From Eutreptiella sp. 'Long Island Sound 2002' (Eukaryota; Euglenozoa; Euglenophyceae; Eutreptiales; Eutreptiaceae), in NCBI GenBank assembly GCA_964036045.1, contig OZ038381.1, positions 116,085,790-116,149,789 of the forward strand: a DNA stretch of 64,000 nucleotides. Reading direction: 5' to 3'. Shown piece after piece: positions 40,001-48,935 of this stretch; position 1 is the stretch's first letter; the number at the start of each line of letters is the position of its first letter. The position numbers and the translations under genes were made by a program. The notes below the pieces were generated by a model that had not been told where the DNA came from, ran no database searches, and saw only the letters and a list, made by a program, of their open reading frames with translations.

Positions 40001-41373
40001 CCCATCCGCATGTAGTTGACGACGTCGTCGATCTCGGCGTGGGACAGGACGTCAATGCCATCAATAGGCTGATCCGTCCCCTCCTTGGGCTCAAACTTGA
40101 CCTTCATGGGCATTGCCTCCACCCTACGGATGACTGCTTCATCACCCGTGGGCTGGGCTTGCGCCCCATCCACCAGGAAAGCCTTGGTACCCCACGCTTG
40201 ACCCCGGGAGGGCATTGATACCCCCTTGGCGTCGATGAACAACTCCTCCTCTAGCCCGAATGACATCTCGTTCAGGGTGATGGAGTCCAGCGTCGACTTG
40301 AGACCCTCCAGCGGACATCGGGTGGATCCTATGCCGGTTATGACCAGGAACCCCTTCGCCCTATCCGCGATGATCTTCTCCACCGTACGTCTGGTGTTTT
40401 CCAGGGAGCCATGCCAATCCATGGGTCCCCACTCCTTCAAACCCCAATGCCGGTGCCAGGCTGAGTCTCCTCCATGCCAGTGCCGCCTACACTTCCTCAG
40501 AAATGGGGCATCCCGGGAAGCAAAGACGTCCGTCTCGGGCGCTTCGGCCCCCAGCTTCTGGATCATCCTGGCATACGCCTGCGGCGCCATTCCATACTCC
40601 GTGAGCTGAACTCCGCGGTCTCCTCTGGACTTGGCACCCACAGCTTGCACCGCTTGGACGATTCGACCCTCTTCCTCAGCATTCCATTGGGATGATCCGC
40701 ATGCATAGTCCGTGGACAGCCATGTGAGGCATTCATCATCCTCCCGGACCAGCGTTGCACGATGGGGAAGGGCTCCAATGGCATTTGCCACCATGAAGTC
40801 ATACCCCATGATCATATCCCAATCTGTAATGTCGGCAACATAGAAGTTCCCGGATAGAGTGCTTCTCCTCGCGAAATCAGGGCGGTTCAAGCGCTCATGC
40901 TCCCAGAATTCCATACTGATAGTGGCCTCATGGGTGCCACCACCCATAATCTCTCCGTTGGCGACCTTCAGGCGGACCGGTCTCCGGCTGGGCTGCAGGA
41001 ATTCCTCCTTGAACAACCCTCTCCGGACCAGGCTCACCTGGGCACCCGTATCCACCAACACATCCACCACCTTCTCCTCTCGTCCGCACCGTACTCGCAC
41101 TTTCAAGTGCAACTGCCGCTCGTCGCCATGAGGTGTATGGACGACTCTCACGGCATGCAACTCTAGCACGTCCGGGTGCATCAGGACTTCAAGGGTATGG
41201 TCACGGATGGTGTAGATCTTGGGTTGGTCCTGCCCGTCCACGGGGCTCTCCGTGGTCGCTCCTTCCTTCTTGCCATGTCCCGTACCCACATGTACTTCCC
41301 TTGGCAGGGCGCTCCAGGGGTTGGGAGTGGCGAAACTCAGTGGTTTTGGCTCTTCCGGAGCCTTCTTCGGCAC
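37015..41373 (-). CDS. Element E pol polyprotein: protease, DxFAS domain, RT, RNase H, integrase (1452 aa)
   Basis: Long intact gypsy pol. Protease DVLVDTGAQVSLV (near residue 110) and DMIMGYDFM. The DxFAS domain (about 285-370; ETDVFASRDAPFLRKC, GDSAWHRHWGLKEWGPMDWH, AKGFLVITGIGS). RT with SEWASPAF, RLVVDYRGLN, LLDLKHGYHQMPL and PFVDDIIIG. RNase H with TDASDYAVGAV, REKETYAIVCAL, VCTDHQSL and DNTVADCLSRW. Integrase with an HHCC region (HNAQLMHPG, CSDCAVC), then Asp in AMDVFAMP, Asp in CSDRGSHF and Glu in NGRAEVARR. All catalytic acids are present. The open frame starts without an ATG (GTG) after a TAG near 41457, so gag is missing or upstream. It ends out of frame at 37015; the chromodomain needs a single frameshift. 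Confidence 0.88.
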   Translation of the reverse strand: MPKKAPEEPKPLSFATPNPWSALPREVHVGTGHGKKEGATTESPVDGQDQPKIYTIRDHTLEVLMHPDVLELHAVRVVHTPHGDERQLHLKVRVRCGREEKVVDVLVDTGAQVSLVRRGLFKEEFLQPSRRPVRLKVANGEIMGGGTHEATISMEFWEHERLNRPDFARRSTLSGNFYVADITDWDMIMGYDFMVANAIGALPHRATLVREDDECLTWLSTDYACGSSQWNAEEEGRIVQAVQAVGAKSRGDRGVQLTEYGMAPQAYARMIQKLGAEAPETDVFASRDAPFLRKCRRHWHGGDSAWHRHWGLKEWGPMDWHGSLENTRRTVEKIIADRAKGFLVITGIGSTRCPLEGLKSTLDSITLNEMSFGLEEELFIDAKGVSMPSRGQAWGTKAFLVDGAQAQPTGDEAVIRRVEAMPMKVKFEPKEGTDQPIDGIDVLSHAEIDDVVNYMRMGMHDRVAAKKRRTMVTSPHWWDDKMLVTGKYEKDEFVARVMDHIADQYDGPVGSDPPTWDFPRMGADSDSHQPEAANFRRLSVGRAPHDDEDGISDEEKSGSDPEEASTAVRSVVSIPKQAAEEAQENPKVPELKERLINAYPRLFSGVANKNPPDRGRFGTAKIKLKPNPKIYRHREYQLQGDRAEAMKKLLAEFIERGWIEPSDSEWASPAFIVPKKEKGEWRLVVDYRGLNEQTEHDSYSLPLIDSILQKQQKKRIFTLLDLKHGYHQMPLHPDSRPCTAMSTSLGPMQWKVVPMGAKNGNAAFQCMMQDLLGPVRDCADPFVDDIIIGSGTENMTEDELIDAHEKDLRRVLSELDKHNMVCKPTKASLFVKEVEFAGHVVGHGQRRPMPGKLASLHHWEKPQTISELRSFMGFCNYYSGYVRMYAELSGQLHKMLQVGKFDGRKGSKKKLAWTPEAEDAISRLKERLLGQLGLFLVDPDKGFLLRTDASDYAVGAVLEQVRDDGTHVPVAFWSRILAEGQRRTWTAREKETYAIVCALRKWSGHIGLQLVVVCTDHQSLQSWHKEHVDTPSGPAARRARWHETFAKFDLSVVYVPGKDNTVADCLSRWAYPAGKAWMDISSHGDAEETEEAKRIIEMEKAMEQEGVKCFVVMANRTDLAKFRGARVQAIREETLEQRMVAPVELVRSVLTEDWSDDFASSEHWSKYWNTVSAPWDDEWPEGLTEDGDKLFLKDKLLVPENRVEELIDHWHNAQLMHPGQDKMQQDLEWRFRFPPGYYAILDRYCSDCAVCRATKSPNHSTAGNPVYTAIPEAPMRSVAMDVFAMPEVTVEGETYDCVILAVDRHSGYIVAVPGKKSKKKDKKDKHGVGLQAKTVANAMIRHWLTIFDVPAVICSDRGSHFMGTWFKTMCKHMGIRHAKTVAYHSQSNGRAEVARRQMFEKFRQLHIDEPGRNWYNSLWRVLQAYHDLPDPLDCRPIASCSYGIECHALSRG

Positions 41374-41523
41374 CCGATGTGCCTTCGCTTTCTCTGGGAT
41401 TCCACTGATTTTCGGAGGAGAGACCTCTGAGGTCCCACTCCCGTGGGGGCTCCTCTAGACTTGGCTTCCCGCAGCCCCTTCCGGCTGCCATCCGCCAAGA
41501 CTTTGTCCACCACGTTGCTGAGC
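41374..41523 (-). other. Remnant between gag and pol of element E up to the LINE junction
   Basis: Short coding-like minus frames (KLSNVVDKVLADGSRKGLRE) with stops. The gag of element E is absent here; the sequence to the right is the GC-rich LINE, which seems to have inserted at this point. Confidence 0.35.
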
Positions 41524-41549
41524 TTTGAGGTTTGAGGTTTGAGGTTTGA
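41524..41549 (-). repeat. Short TTTGAGG tandem repeat, possible LINE 3' tail
   Basis: Three perfect and one partial TTTGAGG on the plus strand, at the switch between gypsy E sequence and GC-rich LINE sequence. In LINE sense it reads (TCAAACC)n, like the short tandem 3' tails of some LINEs. Junction not proven. Confidence 0.35.
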
Positions 41550-43431
41550 TTTTGCGGGTACTAGACGCCTTTCGGCCCCGGGGGGCCACCTGGTCGGGCC
41601 AGGTGATATCCTCCCCACCGGGTCCTAGTGGGGGGCCCTCCAAGACGCACCTCCTGCCTGGTGGCGGAGTCCCCCGGGTTCACAGAGCTCGGAGCCCCGT
41701 CCTTCCCCGGCGTCCCCGTTTCGCCACTCCCCGGTCAGTGCATCAATTCGCAGCCGTGGCCGCGGGCGCTTACCCACTGCGTCGCCCCCCTAATGCGTGG
41801 TCGCCCGGGGCACCGGCGCCGCCGGGCCCGTGCTACTGGCTTGTCGCCAGTGGGACCCCCTTGGGCTGGCGCGGGGGCTGCCTAGCCTAGGGGTTGGGGC
41901 GTGGCGCTGTGCGCCACTACTGCCTTGGCGGGTGCAGTGTCCCGTCTGTGTGTGCGCGGCGCTCGCGGCCGGTTCGGGGGGGTTCGGGCCGGTACCTGGT
42001 GTTGTGTGTCCCCTTCTTCCCCCTTCCCGCCCCGCGTATCCCGCGTTGCGTGTGGCGGGCCGTCCCGTCCGGGTGTCCCTTATCCTCGCTCGCTGGTACG
42101 CCATTCCATGTGGTCTGTGCGTTCCGCGCGCTCGGTCCGGTTGCCCTTCTGGTGGTCCCCGCGTGTCCTTTTCGTGTGTGTGCGCTCGCGCTCTCGCGGT
42201 GTCCGCTCCCCGCTGGGTGGTGTGGCGCGCGCATCTCGCGTGGTCCTGGCACTGGGCGCTGGTAGGGCCGTTCCATGTGCTCCGTGCCCCTCCGCGTGTC
42301 CTGCCCCGGTCCCGTGCTCCGTCTGGCGTGCTTGGGGGGGGGGCGGTCCGGTCCCGGTTCCCCCCTACTTGGCTTGGGGTTGCGGGGGCGGCGGCTGGGC
42401 GTCCCCGGGGGGGTGCCTTCGTCCATTGCGTGGGGCGTGGGGCGTCCCCCTTCCCTCCTCTGCCCGTCCACTAGGTGGGCTGTCGTGGTCTGCGTTGCGG
42501 GCGTGCGGTTGTGGGGGCCCCGCTCCGTTCTCGCGGGGGGGGAGTGAGGTGTCGTCTTGGTGTCCAGGCGCCGGCCCGCCGGATTCTCATGACGTGCCTG
42601 ATGCGCACGGAGCTTCGCCCTGCGGGATGTGTGGGGGGGTTGGGGTGACCGTGGCTGGAGTGGCGCTCCAATGTCCCGGTTCATGGCCCAGCTGGGCAGC
42701 CCTACCGCGGGCTTACTCTTGGTACAGGGGGAGGGGGTTGCGGGCGCGTTTGTTCTGTGACCCGGGTGCCGGTGTATCTCAGAAGGCAGCCACCCCGGAG
42801 GTAGCGCACCAGGCGCACGCCGTGAAGGAGCTGGTTCGAACCCCGGGATCGGTGGTCTCCCACCGATCCCTTCGAATACCGGGCGAGGCCTCCCATCGAC
42901 CTGTTTGAGTACAGGTGACGGTGCGCACTGCTGCAGGGGTGGGTGGTTCCCATGTCTTTTGTTTTTCGTGGGTGGGGGGTAAAACGAACGAGACCTCCAC
43001 CCGATCCACCGGTATCGGTGGTGGCGCGAGTTGCTGGAGGGGGGGGTGGTTCCCACGTCGCCAACTAGAGAGCTCTACGTGCAGGGATCCCAGGAGCACC
43101 AACGCCCGGGATCGAACCCCCGCACTGGACGATTGAAGACCGACGCTCTCACTACTGGGCCGCGGGAGTCTCTTACGCCACTGAGGGGTGTCGTCGGCTA
43201 TGAATCCTGTCCTGTGGGTGGGGCTGTGCGCCGTGAAGCGTGTTGCGCGTGCCGGGAGGCCTCAGTCCACGCGCACGGGGTCGGGACAGGGGAGGGGGCT
43301 GGGTGGGGTGCGTTGGATCGCCGACTGACGTGCACAGGGGTAAGAGGCGGGCAGTAGCACCACCGGGTCGCGGACTGTCTGTAGGGCGGGGGGTCGCTCT
43401 GCCTCTTTCCGTCCCTCTGCCTTCCCTGGGC
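41550..43431 (-). other. LINE 3' region, distal part
   Basis: GC-rich and without any frame I can defend. It contains one diverged copy of the 5' monomer at about 42370-42490, and a pair of short direct repeats around 42920-43060 (CTGCAGGGGTGGGTGG and CTGGAGGGGGGGGTGG, each followed by TTCCCA). A B-box-like GGGTTCGATCCC lies on the minus strand near 43110. Confidence 0.4.
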
Positions 43432-45440
43432 AGGCAACAAAGCGGGCGTCACTGGCGTTGCGCTGTCCATGGGGGGCGTGGCCCCCCATACCACTCCGGT
43501 TCGTGTTCACCCAGCCTCTCCGGGTACGATCTGTGCGGCGTCCCGGTGCGCAGGCGTGGGCCCGCTTGTTCCTCGCGGCCCCCGTGTGGGCCGTCGGCCG
43601 GAGCGGGGGGGCGGGTCGCACTCCGGCCCCCCTCTCGGGCCGGGAGGGTTCCTTCCCCTTGCCTCGGGGGGGGTGTCGCGCTGCGGCCTCCCCGCTCTCG
43701 TTCCGGGCGGCGGCCTGCGGTACTCCTTTCTGGCCCTCCCCTCCGGCGCGCGCGTGCGGTCGGGGCTGAGGTGCCGCCCCGGGGCGGGGGGGGGTGAGGG
43801 GCCGCCCGTGTACCGCTCCCCTGGGGGCCCCGGCTGACCTGCAAACCCCCCCTCTGTCCCCTCGGAGTGGGCTGTGGTCACGGGAGGGTCATGTGGGGCG
43901 CGGCCTCCTTCGTGTTCCGTTGTGCGCGTTGCTCCGGCACGCCGGTGTGGGTTCGTGGGGGCAGGTCCAGCCGCCGCTGCCCCTACCGTGTCGCCGTTCC
44001 TCCTGTGGGTGGGGGCGCCCCCCCGGCCCTGGGGGGGCGGAGGGCCGCGCCTGTGGCTCCCCAGCTGGGGTGGGTGCGGGGGGGGGGGGGGGGGGGGGCC
44101 ACCCCGCTCGCTCTCGGGCCTGTGTGGGAGGGGGGGGGGGGGGGGAGTGGGGGGGGTCCTTCGGTTCCCTGGCGATGCCCCCTGTCGGCCAGAAAGGGGG
44201 GGGGGGGAGGGCGGCTTGGCGGTCCCAGCCCCGGGGGCCAGCCATCGGCCAGGGGGGTCGCGCCCTTCCCCCGCCCCCCTCTACCGAGTGCCAGATCCCC
44301 ACGCAGTCCCTCCCTGGGGCCCCTCATCTCCCGGCCGTTGCCGCGCGGCGCTGGCCGGCCGGGGGTGGTCGTGAGGGTTGGCGGTCAGTGGTTAGCGGGT
44401 TGCGGGGCCGCTTTCCCCGGGTAGGCAACAAAGCGGGCGCCCCTTGGCGTCGTGCTGTCCATGGGGGGCGTGGCCACCCATACCATTCCGGTTCGCGCCC
44501 ACCCGGCTTCTCTGGGCACGATCTGCGCGGCGTCCCGGTGCGCAGGCGTGGGCCCACATGCTCTTCGCGGCCCCCATTGGAGCCGGCGGCTGGGGCGTCG
44601 GGGCGGGTCACTCCCCGGCTCCCCTCCCGGGCGGGGGGGTCCGTCCCTTCAGCCTCGGGGGGTGGGGGCCGGGGCCCCTGCGGCCGGCGGGCCGGTGGGG
44701 GGGCGGGGGGGGGGGGGGGGGGTGTCGCGCCGCGGCCTCCCTGCTCTCGTTCCAGGCGGCGGCCTGTGGTACTCCTTCCTGGCTCTCTCCGCGTCGCCGG
44801 TGCGCTCCCTTCTGGCGCGCGCTTGCGGTCGGGGCTGAAGTGCCGCCCCGTGGTGGGGGGGGTGAGGGGCGGCCCGTGGACCGCCCCCCTGGGGGCCCTA
44901 TCTGACTTGACACCCTCCCTCCGTCACCTCGGGGCGGGCTGTGGTTACGGGAGGGTCATGTGGGGTGCGGCCTCCTTCCCGCTCCGTCGTGCGCGTTGCC
45001 CCGGCACGCCGGTGTGGGTTCGCGGGAGCAGGCCCAGCCGCCGTTCCCCCTGAGGGGGGGGCGCCCCCCCGGCCCTGGGGGGGCGGAGGGCCGCGCCTGT
45101 GGCGCCCCTGCTGCGGTGGGTGCGGGGGGGGGGGGGGGGGTGGGGGGGCCGCCCCCCGCCCGCCCCCGGGTCTGTGCGGGGGGGGGGGTGGGTTGGGGGG
45201 GGCCCTTTGGCCCCCTGGTGATGCCTCTCGTCGGCCGTGGGGGGGGGGGGCGGGGGCGGCATGGCGGCCCTGGTCCCGGGGGCCAGCCATCGGCCAGGGG
45301 GTCGCGCCCGTCACCCGCCCCCCCTATCGAGAGCTGGATGCCCGCGCAGGCCCTCGCCGGGGCCCTCACCTCCCCGGCCGTTGCCGCGCGGCGCCGGCCG
45401 GCCGGGGGTGGTTGATGGTTAGCGGTCAGTGGTTAGCAGG
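43432..45440 (-). repeat. Two tandem ~1-kb repeats with long G tracts in the LINE 3' region
   Basis: The anchor AGGCAACAAAGCGGGCG occurs at 43432 and 44423 (offset 991). GCGGTCAGTGGTTAGC occurs at 44381 and 45422 (offset 1041). Each copy holds very long plus-strand G runs: 21 G at 44078-44098, 16 G at 44130-44145, 18 G at 44705-44722 and 17 G at 45124-45140. In the LINE RNA these are C tracts. Run lengths are likely unstable and may be misassembled. Confidence 0.8.
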
Positions 45441-45587
45441 TTGCGGGGCAGCCGGTTCCTCCCCGCGCTTGGCGCCCCCGCACTCCCTCCCGCGGGTGGC
45501 GGCGCGTCCCCGCACGTCGTGCCATACCGTGGGGGGGGCGTGGGTCAGGGGGCCCATCCCCCCCTCCCACGCCCGCCGTCTGGGCCT

Positions 45588-46256
45588 TCACTTGCGCCGC
45601 CGCTTGTGTGGGGGCTGGGGCTGCGGCGGCGGCGGGTTGTGCCGGCGGTAGCGCCAGTGGGCGAGGGCGCTACGCAAAGCCCGGGGGAGCCAGTTGTTGG
45701 CGTCCGCATCCGTGATGCGGAGCACCGCTCCCCCCTCCAGGAAGGCCGGCCACGTCGGCTCCCTGTCGGGCCACGCCGCCCGGATCACTGACCTGAGGAC
45801 CCTCTCGTGGTTCTCTTGGGCCGCCCACCCCCCCGGGGGTGCCTCTCGGTTTCCTCCGTCCCTCCGGAGGAGCACGGCATCCAAGGGCCGGTTCCGCGAC
45901 CTCCTGGAGGTCCCCTGGTTGGCCCAGCACAACCACCCGTACACTTCCCCCACCAGGGGGAGGGTCTCCCCCCCCAGCGGGTCCGGGACTGCGCCCCAGT
46001 CCACGTTCCACGGCCGGCTCTCCTCCGCCCCCTGTGCCGGCCCCCCTCGCTGCTCCTGCACCTGCGGCGCCGACGCCACGCCCCGTCCCCCCTCCGCCGA
46101 GGCCATCCGCGCCGGCTCCACCCTCGGCGCGGGGGGGGCTTGCTGGTGCTGGTGTCGTGGGGGTTGGGGGGGGATGAGCTCGCCGGCGTCAGGGTCGATG
46201 TTGTAGAGGTGGTGGTGGTGGTGGTGGTGGTGGTGGTAGGTGTGGTGCGCCGGCAT
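45588..46256 (-). CDS. LINE ORF5 (222 aa) with polyhistidine tract
   Basis: The ATG at 46256 gives MPAHHTYHHHH, with a nine-His tract encoded by GTG/CAC repeats (46206-46237). A Pro/Gln-rich stretch follows, then a more ordered C-terminal half (LVGEVYGWLCWANQGTSRRS, VLRSVIRAAWPDREPTW, ANNWLPRALRSALAHWRYRR) ending in a basic KRRRK. It begins 58 bases after the ORF4 stop. No known domain. The Trp-rich helical half and basic tail might bind nucleic acid; this is inference. Confidence 0.55.
   Translation of the reverse strand: MPAHHTYHHHHHHHHHLYNIDPDAGELIPPQPPRHQHQQAPPAPRVEPARMASAEGGRGVASAPQVQEQRGGPAQGAEESRPWNVDWGAVPDPLGGETLPLVGEVYGWLCWANQGTSRRSRNRPLDAVLLRRDGGNREAPPGGWAAQENHERVLRSVIRAAWPDREPTWPAFLEGGAVLRITDADANNWLPRALRSALAHWRYRRHNPPPPQPQPPHKRRRK
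46206..46237. repeat. GTG trinucleotide microsatellite in ORF5
   Basis: About ten GTG units on the plus strand, read as His codons in ORF5. Confidence 0.8.
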
Positions 46257-46313
46257 CTGTTGGATGCCGGGGGGGATGCACCTCACCGGCTGCACTTCCG
46301 GCTGCGGGGGTGC

Positions 46314-48896
46314 TCAGCCCTCTGCCCCCCTCCCCTCGCCCCGCCCTCCCCCCTGGGATCCCGTGCCCCGTCCCTCCTGTCCCTTGGGGCCCTTGCCCTT
46401 GCCCTTGCCCTTGCCCTTGGGCCCCTTTCCGGTCCCGTGCCCGTGTCGCGGGTCCCGCCTCTCGTCCCCCACACCCCGGCCCGCTCGCTCCCCCCCTTGT
46501 CCAGCCCCCTGCGCCTGGGTGCCCTTCCCGCGCCCCTGACCACCCTTCCCGTGCCCTGGCCCCTCCCTGACCCCCTGCCCGAGCCGCGGGTCCCGCCTCT
46601 CGTCCACCACGCCCCGGCCCGCTCGCTCTCCCACCACCCCTCGCTCCGTCCCCTGCACCTGGGCCTCCTGCCCGCGCTCCCGCGCGCCCTTCCCGTGCCC
46701 CGACCCCTCCCCTGCCCCCTGCCTGTCACGCCGTCCGCCGCTCCCCTCCCCCTCGCCGCTGCGCCCTTCCTGGACCACTCGCCGGGCGTCCCGCTGCCTT
46801 TGCAGTTGCGGCAGCGTGACGCCCGGCGGCGAGCGCTCGCGCTTCGGGGGGCGGTCGTGCCGCTCCCGTCCCGGGGGGAAGGGCTTGGGGGGGTACGGCT
46901 TGGGGGGGCTGGTGTGGGTGTGGGCGGGGTTGGCGTGGGCGCGGTACTTCGCGCTCTCCCTGCCCACTGCTGCTGCTGCGGCGGCCGCCGGCGAGGCGTC
47001 CGCGGCCCGTGCGGGGTTCTTCCCCCGCTTGCGCGGCGTGCCAGGGGCCGCAGCCCCTCTCGCGCCCTCCGCACTCTCCTTCGCTGCCGTGGCGGCCGCC
47101 GACGAGGCGCCCGTGGCCGCGGTCGCAGACTCTCGCACATCCTCCTCGGTCTTCTCTGCTGCCGCGGCGGCCGCCTGCGAGGCGCCCACGGCCCGTGCGG
47201 GGTCCGGCGCAACCCCTCTTGCGCCCTGCTTGCTCTCCTGCGCGGCTGCGGCAGCCCTCGGCGACGCGCCCGGCTCCTGCGCCGGGGCTGCCCCCCTTGC
47301 CGGCGGCGTGCCGGGGGCCGCGGCCGGGGCCGCGGCGTGGCTCGCCGCGGTCTCCGCCTCCTGCGCGTCAGGGCGGGGCGGGGCGGCGGGGCTGGCCGCT
47401 TGGGCGGCGGGGGCGGCCGTCTCGGCTGGCCCAGGTTCCCGGGCCGGCGGCGGCGGTCCGACCACCGCCGCCTCCGCCAGCCTCCGCTCCTCGCGCTCCG
47501 CGAGGGTCTCCCCCGTCCACTCTGGGGAGGAGACGGGGGAGCGGGAGCGGGACCGGCGGTGGTGGCGGTCGTCCCGCCCGAGGGACCCATCGGAGTCTGC
47601 CATTACTGTTACTCTGGTAGGCATGCGTGGTGGCAGGCGCGCCCTTCCCACTACCTCCTGGTGCATCAGTGCCGTGCCGTGGGCAGTGCCGTGTGGTGCT
47701 CTGCGGGGGGGGGGGGGAGGGGGTGGGGGGCCGGCTGTGGCGTCAGTCCCGCACGGCCGGGGGTCCGCGGCCATCCACCGGCATTGGGAGGGGGGGCGGG
47801 GGAGCCACGCGGCCCACGCGTCGCGCCACAGCTCCCAGTCTGGGGCGGGGCTCAGGGCCCTGGGCCCCCGGGGGTCGTCGAGCGGTGCCGGGGGCAGCCG
47901 CACCAGATGGACCCCCGTAACGGCGGTGACCTCCTGTGTGCGCAGGAAGGTGTGTACTCCGTCCCGCGCCGCGGGCGCCGGGAGGGGGGGGCGGGGTACG
48001 GGTGTGGCCCCATAGAGGTGGGTGGGGGTGATCCCCAGGATCCGCCCCGGGTTCCCGCGGGTCGCGACGACGAGGAGGAGCAGGGGGGTGCCAGGGCACT
48101 CTTGCCAGAGGACCTGCCCCCTGTGGTGGGCACCCCTGGTCCTGGAGAGGGGGGGGGACAGGTCTGGGTTAGCCCAGCCGCGGGGCGCGTGCGTCGCCGG
48201 TGGGAGGGCGGGGCACCAAGTGGGCTCCCTGGGGAACGCCTCGTAGACGACGGCGTACGGGGGGGTAGGCCCGGTGCCGTCATACACCGGGTTGGTCGGC
48301 CGGGGGCGGGCGGACGCCTCGTCCGCGCCTTCCACGAACACCGTGACCTCGCCCACCTCCAGGTCCTCGTCCGGCGGGTGTAGAAGGTGGAGCGCCGCAT
48401 CCAGCTCAGACACTCCCCCCGGGTACGTGGCCCGCGCCTGGTTCAGGTACGGGGCCGCGTCCCCGGGGTAGCGCGTCCTGAGGGCGTGCAGCAGGGCTGG
48501 GGCGCTACTCTGGAGGGACATGGCAGACCCCGCTCCCGTCATCCGGAGGGCGTCCCCCATGGACAGGGGCCGGCCCGACCGATTGGACTCGCGCCACTCC
48601 ATCCAGTGCCCGTAGAGGGCCGCCTCTGGGCTGATGAGCCCTGGCCGGACGGCGTTCACGATCCAGTGCATTGCCGGGAGCAACGTAGGGGCCCCCGCTC
48701 TGTTCAGGGCGCGGACGGCCGGGAGGGCGGTCTCGTTGAGGAAGGCCCTCGCACTGCCCTCCAGGTCGCACCGTGCGGCAGCGTGCGCTCCTGTTGCCTC
48801 CGCCACCGCGTCCGCCACCAGACCACGGACGGCCGCCTCCTGCGCTCTGCGGCGGGCCCTGGTGTGCCCCGGCCCATCCCCCCGTCGGCGTGGCAT
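46314..48896 (-). CDS. LINE ORF4 (860 aa), N-terminal ordered part and long Gly/Arg/Lys-rich basic tail
   Basis: The ATG at 48896 lies 39 bases after the ORF3 stop. Residues 1-430 look folded, with repeated hydrophobic segments (LLPAMHWIVNAVRPGLISPE, GTPLLLLVVATRGNPGRILG). Near residue 445 comes an RS-type stretch (RRSRSRSPVSS), then an Ala/Pro/Glu-rich region. The last 150 residues are Gly/Arg/Lys repeats (GKGPKGKGKGKGKG), basic enough to bind RNA. Such a chaperone-like protein is normally encoded by ORF1, upstream of RT; here it is downstream. No named domain is recognised. Confidence 0.6.
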   Translation of the reverse strand: MPRRRGDGPGHTRARRRAQEAAVRGLVADAVAEATGAHAAARCDLEGSARAFLNETALPAVRALNRAGAPTLLPAMHWIVNAVRPGLISPEAALYGHWMEWRESNRSGRPLSMGDALRMTGAGSAMSLQSSAPALLHALRTRYPGDAAPYLNQARATYPGGVSELDAALHLLHPPDEDLEVGEVTVFVEGADEASARPRPTNPVYDGTGPTPPYAVVYEAFPREPTWCPALPPATHAPRGWANPDLSPPLSRTRGAHHRGQVLWQECPGTPLLLLVVATRGNPGRILGITPTHLYGATPVPRPPLPAPAARDGVHTFLRTQEVTAVTGVHLVRLPPAPLDDPRGPRALSPAPDWELWRDAWAAWLPRPPSQCRWMAADPRPCGTDATAGPPPPPPPPRRAPHGTAHGTALMHQEVVGRARLPPRMPTRVTVMADSDGSLGRDDRHHRRSRSRSPVSSPEWTGETLAEREERRLAEAAVVGPPPPAREPGPAETAAPAAQAASPAAPPRPDAQEAETAASHAAAPAAAPGTPPARGAAPAQEPGASPRAAAAAQESKQGARGVAPDPARAVGASQAAAAAAEKTEEDVRESATAATGASSAAATAAKESAEGARGAAAPGTPRKRGKNPARAADASPAAAAAAAVGRESAKYRAHANPAHTHTSPPKPYPPKPFPPGRERHDRPPKRERSPPGVTLPQLQRQRDARRVVQEGRSGEGEGSGGRRDRQGAGEGSGHGKGARERGQEAQVQGTERGVVGERAGRGVVDERRDPRLGQGVREGPGHGKGGQGRGKGTQAQGAGQGGERAGRGVGDERRDPRHGHGTGKGPKGKGKGKGKGPKGQEGRGTGSQGGGRGEGRGAEG

Positions 48897-48935
48897 GGTG
48901 CTGCGGGCTCTGCAAAGGGCGGCGGCGGGTGGGGG

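Noticed and set aside
41901-43056. 335-codon plus and 379-codon minus frames in the LINE 3' region.
   Set aside because: Low-complexity, GC-driven, mutually overlapping and without recognisable domains.
43097-43172. Possible tRNA gene on the minus strand in the LINE 3' region (B-box-like GGGTTCGATCCC, A-box-like GGCCCAGTAGTG).
   Set aside because: The acceptor arms do not pair, the T stem is broken and no good anticodon stem forms. At most a tRNA-derived fragment.
45807-48383. 858-codon plus-strand frame opposite ORF4/ORF5.
   Set aside because: Antisense shadow caused by the very high GC content; the minus-strand ORFs have ATGs, ordered spacing and linked domains.
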